From Otis tarda (lineage: Eukaryota > Chordata > Aves > Otidiformes > Otididae): DNA of 64,000 nt. A program made the translations under genes and the position numbers. Position 1 is the first letter of the stretch. Each line of letters begins with the position of its first letter. The notes under the pieces are model-generated. The model made no database searches and was not told where the DNA came from. It worked only from the letters and a program-made list of their open reading frames with translations. Below, one piece after another: positions 62,406 through 64,000 of the stretch. The stretch spans positions 59,324,987-59,388,986 of the forward strand of contig CM048557.1 of the NCBI GenBank assembly GCA_026413225.1. Reading direction: 5' to 3'.

Positions 62406-62485
62406 TTTGGACCCCCTCGATGAGCGGGGCTCGGGGAGGGGGCATACGCCCCCTCCCCGGGCCCCGCTCATCGAGGGGGTCCAAA
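62406..62485 (+). repeat. Near-perfect 80-nt palindrome (38-nt arms, 4-nt loop)
   Basis: The left arm is 62406-62443, the loop ATAC is 62444-62447, and the right arm is 62448-62485. Base-by-base comparison gives 37 of 38 pairs. The only mismatch is T62431 against G62460, which is a U-G wobble in RNA. The arms are GC-rich and lie 64 nt after the exon 2 donor of RCOR1. An AATAAA (62486-62491) directly follows the right arm. No target-site duplication is evident. It is not a repeat family that I recognise. Confidence 0.95.
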
Positions 62486-62657
62486 AATAAACCCCTTCCA
62501 TTCCAGTCCCAAACACCCAGAGCAAGAACAAGGACCCCCCCCCGCCTCCCTCCACTGATAAAAGAAGTCTCGATGCTTTCCAGAGGGCGCTTTGCAGGCA
62601 GGGAGGAACAGGGAAGCTGGCAGGGCTGGAGGAGGCAGGAGATGGCAGTTGAGTGGG

Positions 62658-62679
62658 TTTTTTTTTTTCTTTCTTTCTT

Positions 62680-62712
<33 letters not shown>
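62658..62712 (+). repeat. TTTC microsatellite with T31 run
   Basis: T11, then CTTT units, then 31 consecutive T bases at 62682-62712. It may be the remnant of a poly(A) tail inserted in antisense, but no element body is seen beside it. Confidence 0.95.
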
Positions 62713-63548
62713 CATACTCCCTCCTGGACTCGTGTGGCTTTGGGCTCCGTGGTAGGGGTGGAACTAGAAAGCATCAAGTTATAAATATAATTTATTTCGG
62801 AGATATTTAGAAGCCACTTGGGTCTGTATTTTAATTTTCTCTCCTCCTAAGAAGCTGCTCGCCTCCCCCTCAAAAAAAAAAAAAATGTTTCACATTCCAG
62901 CTATTCTGCTGCGGTTCTTTGTAAGCTAATTTAAAGTGGTATGGAAGCAAATTTTGAGCAAACAAAGGAATTGGGGCTGTGCTGAAAGGCAGGTGCTGGA
63001 AGCACGTTAGTACTGATGTATCTCCATGTACAGAAAGACAGGCTGTTGACCTCCTTAGTTTGAAATGTAAGCAATATTTTTTTTTTTTTTTTGTGTATTG
63101 TTCCTTTGTAAGTGGAGGTTGAAGCCAGTGATAACCCTCCTCCTGTCTGGAGATCCCAGCGTTTGGAGTTGTCCCTTTGCCCAGCCCAAACTTAATTGAA
63201 TCCTCCGCACCTCTTGCATTAAAACAAAAAGAATGGTGTGGAAAGACACGATGTCTCCTTATGGAATAACCCTGAGAGTTACTATTGTGTGGAAAAAGGT
63301 TTCTCGTGGATCATCCTCAGACTGTGTGCTAATATGTTGGATGCCTTTTTTTATTGTTAAATTTATATGTTCTTAAGGTCTCGGGGGTGGGGGCGGGGCG
63401 AAGAGGATTTTTTTTTTTTTTTCCTTAAGTTCAATATTACTTGTATTTGTTTACAGAATCATTTTTCCCTACTCCTTTCCCCCTTCATTTTCTTGACAAA
63501 ATAAGATACAAGGTCTTGGCACATGGGAACTCCATTTCTTGGTTGACC

Positions 63549-63632
63549 AGAAGGAGGAAGGGAGAAAGGGGTGGGGGGGGAAGGAGGAGGAGAAAAAGTG
63601 TGGGGGTAGGGAGAGAGGGAGGGGGAGCTGTT
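63549..63632 (+). repeat. Purine-rich G/A tract in RCOR1 intron 2
   Basis: Nearly uninterrupted GGAGG-, GGGAGA- and GAAAAAG-type sequence with several G runs, which could form triplex or G-quadruplex structures. It causes a small accidental open frame on the plus strand. Confidence 0.7.
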
Positions 63633-64000
63633 AGTTAGGCAGCAGTTGACACTTTTTCAATCTGTAGGTCAAACCCAACGTTTCTGTAACACAACGCGCA
63701 TCGCTCTGGCTATTAGCCAGGTATCACAACAATACTTGGGCTTTTTGGTCACCCCTGTGAATTACACTCTTTTGTGCAATTCATTTCTCTAACATAATGG
63801 GGGGGGGGGGAAGACTATGCCCCTTCCTCACTACTGTGTGCTCAGTTATACATTGTTCTGGTTTTGACTTAGACGTACGGTGACCTATACAAAGGTTACT
63901 GCTTTCTGTGCTGTGTGGCACGGAAGGGAGGGGGAAGTATGTGATGTGGAGAAGCATATTTTTTTTTTTTTTTTTTTTCCCTCTGAGTAATATATACTCT

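Larger units (their letters stand above)
60290..62480. other. CpG island of RCOR1
   Basis: Dense CpG and very high GC run from about 60290 to 62480, spanning the upstream flank, promoter, 5' UTR, exons 1 and 2, and the start of intron 2. It contains a C24 run (61227-61250), C12-C14 runs near 61882-61925 and a G13 run (62217-62229). The many open frames in this island come from its lack of AT-rich stop codons. Limits are by eye. Confidence 0.8.
62343..64000 (+). other. RCOR1: RCOR1 intron 2, 5' part (runs off the window)
   Basis: The intron starts GTAAGTCT and continues past the window end. It contains the 80-nt palindrome at 62406-62485, a TTTC/T31 tract, T runs at 63077-63092, 63408-63422 and 63959-63978, a purine-rich stretch at about 63549-63632 and a G12 run at 63799-63810. 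No further exon is recognised. Confidence 0.8.

Noticed and set aside
1-64000. Endogenous retrovirus, LTR element, Polinton or DNA transposon
   Set aside because: No paired long terminal repeats, no reverse-transcriptase or capsid-like translation outside the CR1 fragment, and no long terminal inverted repeats apart from the isolated palindrome in RCOR1 intron 2.
1-64000. tRNA, rRNA or known microRNA genes
   Set aside because: No cloverleaf with A and B boxes and no ribosomal sequence was seen by eye, and no known microRNA was recognised. The palindrome at 62406-62485 is longer and more perfect than usual microRNA precursors and is reported as a finding rather than a gene.

Overview
This is vertebrate nuclear DNA, almost certainly from a bird. 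The evidence is a CR1 LINE 3' fragment at about 6748-7197 with the typical ATTCTATGATTCTGTG tail, the near absence of other interspersed repeats, very GC-rich 5' gene ends, and the gene pair ANKRD9 and RCOR1. These two genes are neighbours on human 14q32, where ANKRD9 lies on the opposite strand between TECPR2 and RCOR1. The same divergent arrangement is kept here. No bacterial, phage or retroviral gene structure was seen.

Layout. (1) 1-1050 is non-coding sequence beyond the likely 3' end of ANKRD9. (2) 1050-2720 is ANKRD9 on the minus strand: a single coding exon of 292 codons, a predicted 201-nt intron in the 5' UTR, a short GC-rich untranslated first exon, a TATA-like box and two CCAAT boxes, all in a CpG island. 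(3) 2820-61600 is about 59 kb between the two genes with no recognisable protein-coding gene. It holds a G-rich minisatellite beside the ANKRD9 promoter, one CR1 fragment, a few short tandem and inverted repeats, a purine-rich strand tract and several AT-rich blocks that could be regulatory. (4) 60290-62480 is the CpG island of RCOR1, with two CCAAT boxes and a GC box. (5) 61989 to the window end is the start of RCOR1 on the plus strand: coding exon 1, a 107-nt intron, a 60-nt exon 2 and the first 1.66 kb of intron 2. The remaining exons lie beyond the window.

The two genes are functionally unrelated as far as is known. ANKRD9 is an ankyrin-repeat protein reported as a cullin-RING substrate receptor acting on IMPDH2. 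RCOR1 (CoREST) is the scaffold that ties the demethylase LSD1/KDM1A to HDAC1/2. The 59-kb interval is the natural place for distal control elements of either gene.

The most striking unexplained structure is a near-perfect 80-nt palindrome at 62406-62485, 64 nt past the exon 2 donor of RCOR1. It has two 38-nt arms with one mismatch (a G-U wobble in RNA) and a 4-nt loop, and it runs directly into an AATAAA. It may be a real RNA hairpin, a recent inverted duplication, or a fold-back sequencing artefact. Other points of interest are out-of-frame upstream ORFs that overlap the start codons of both genes, and an Asn/Gly linker in RCOR1 where the mammalian protein has a long Ala-rich tract.
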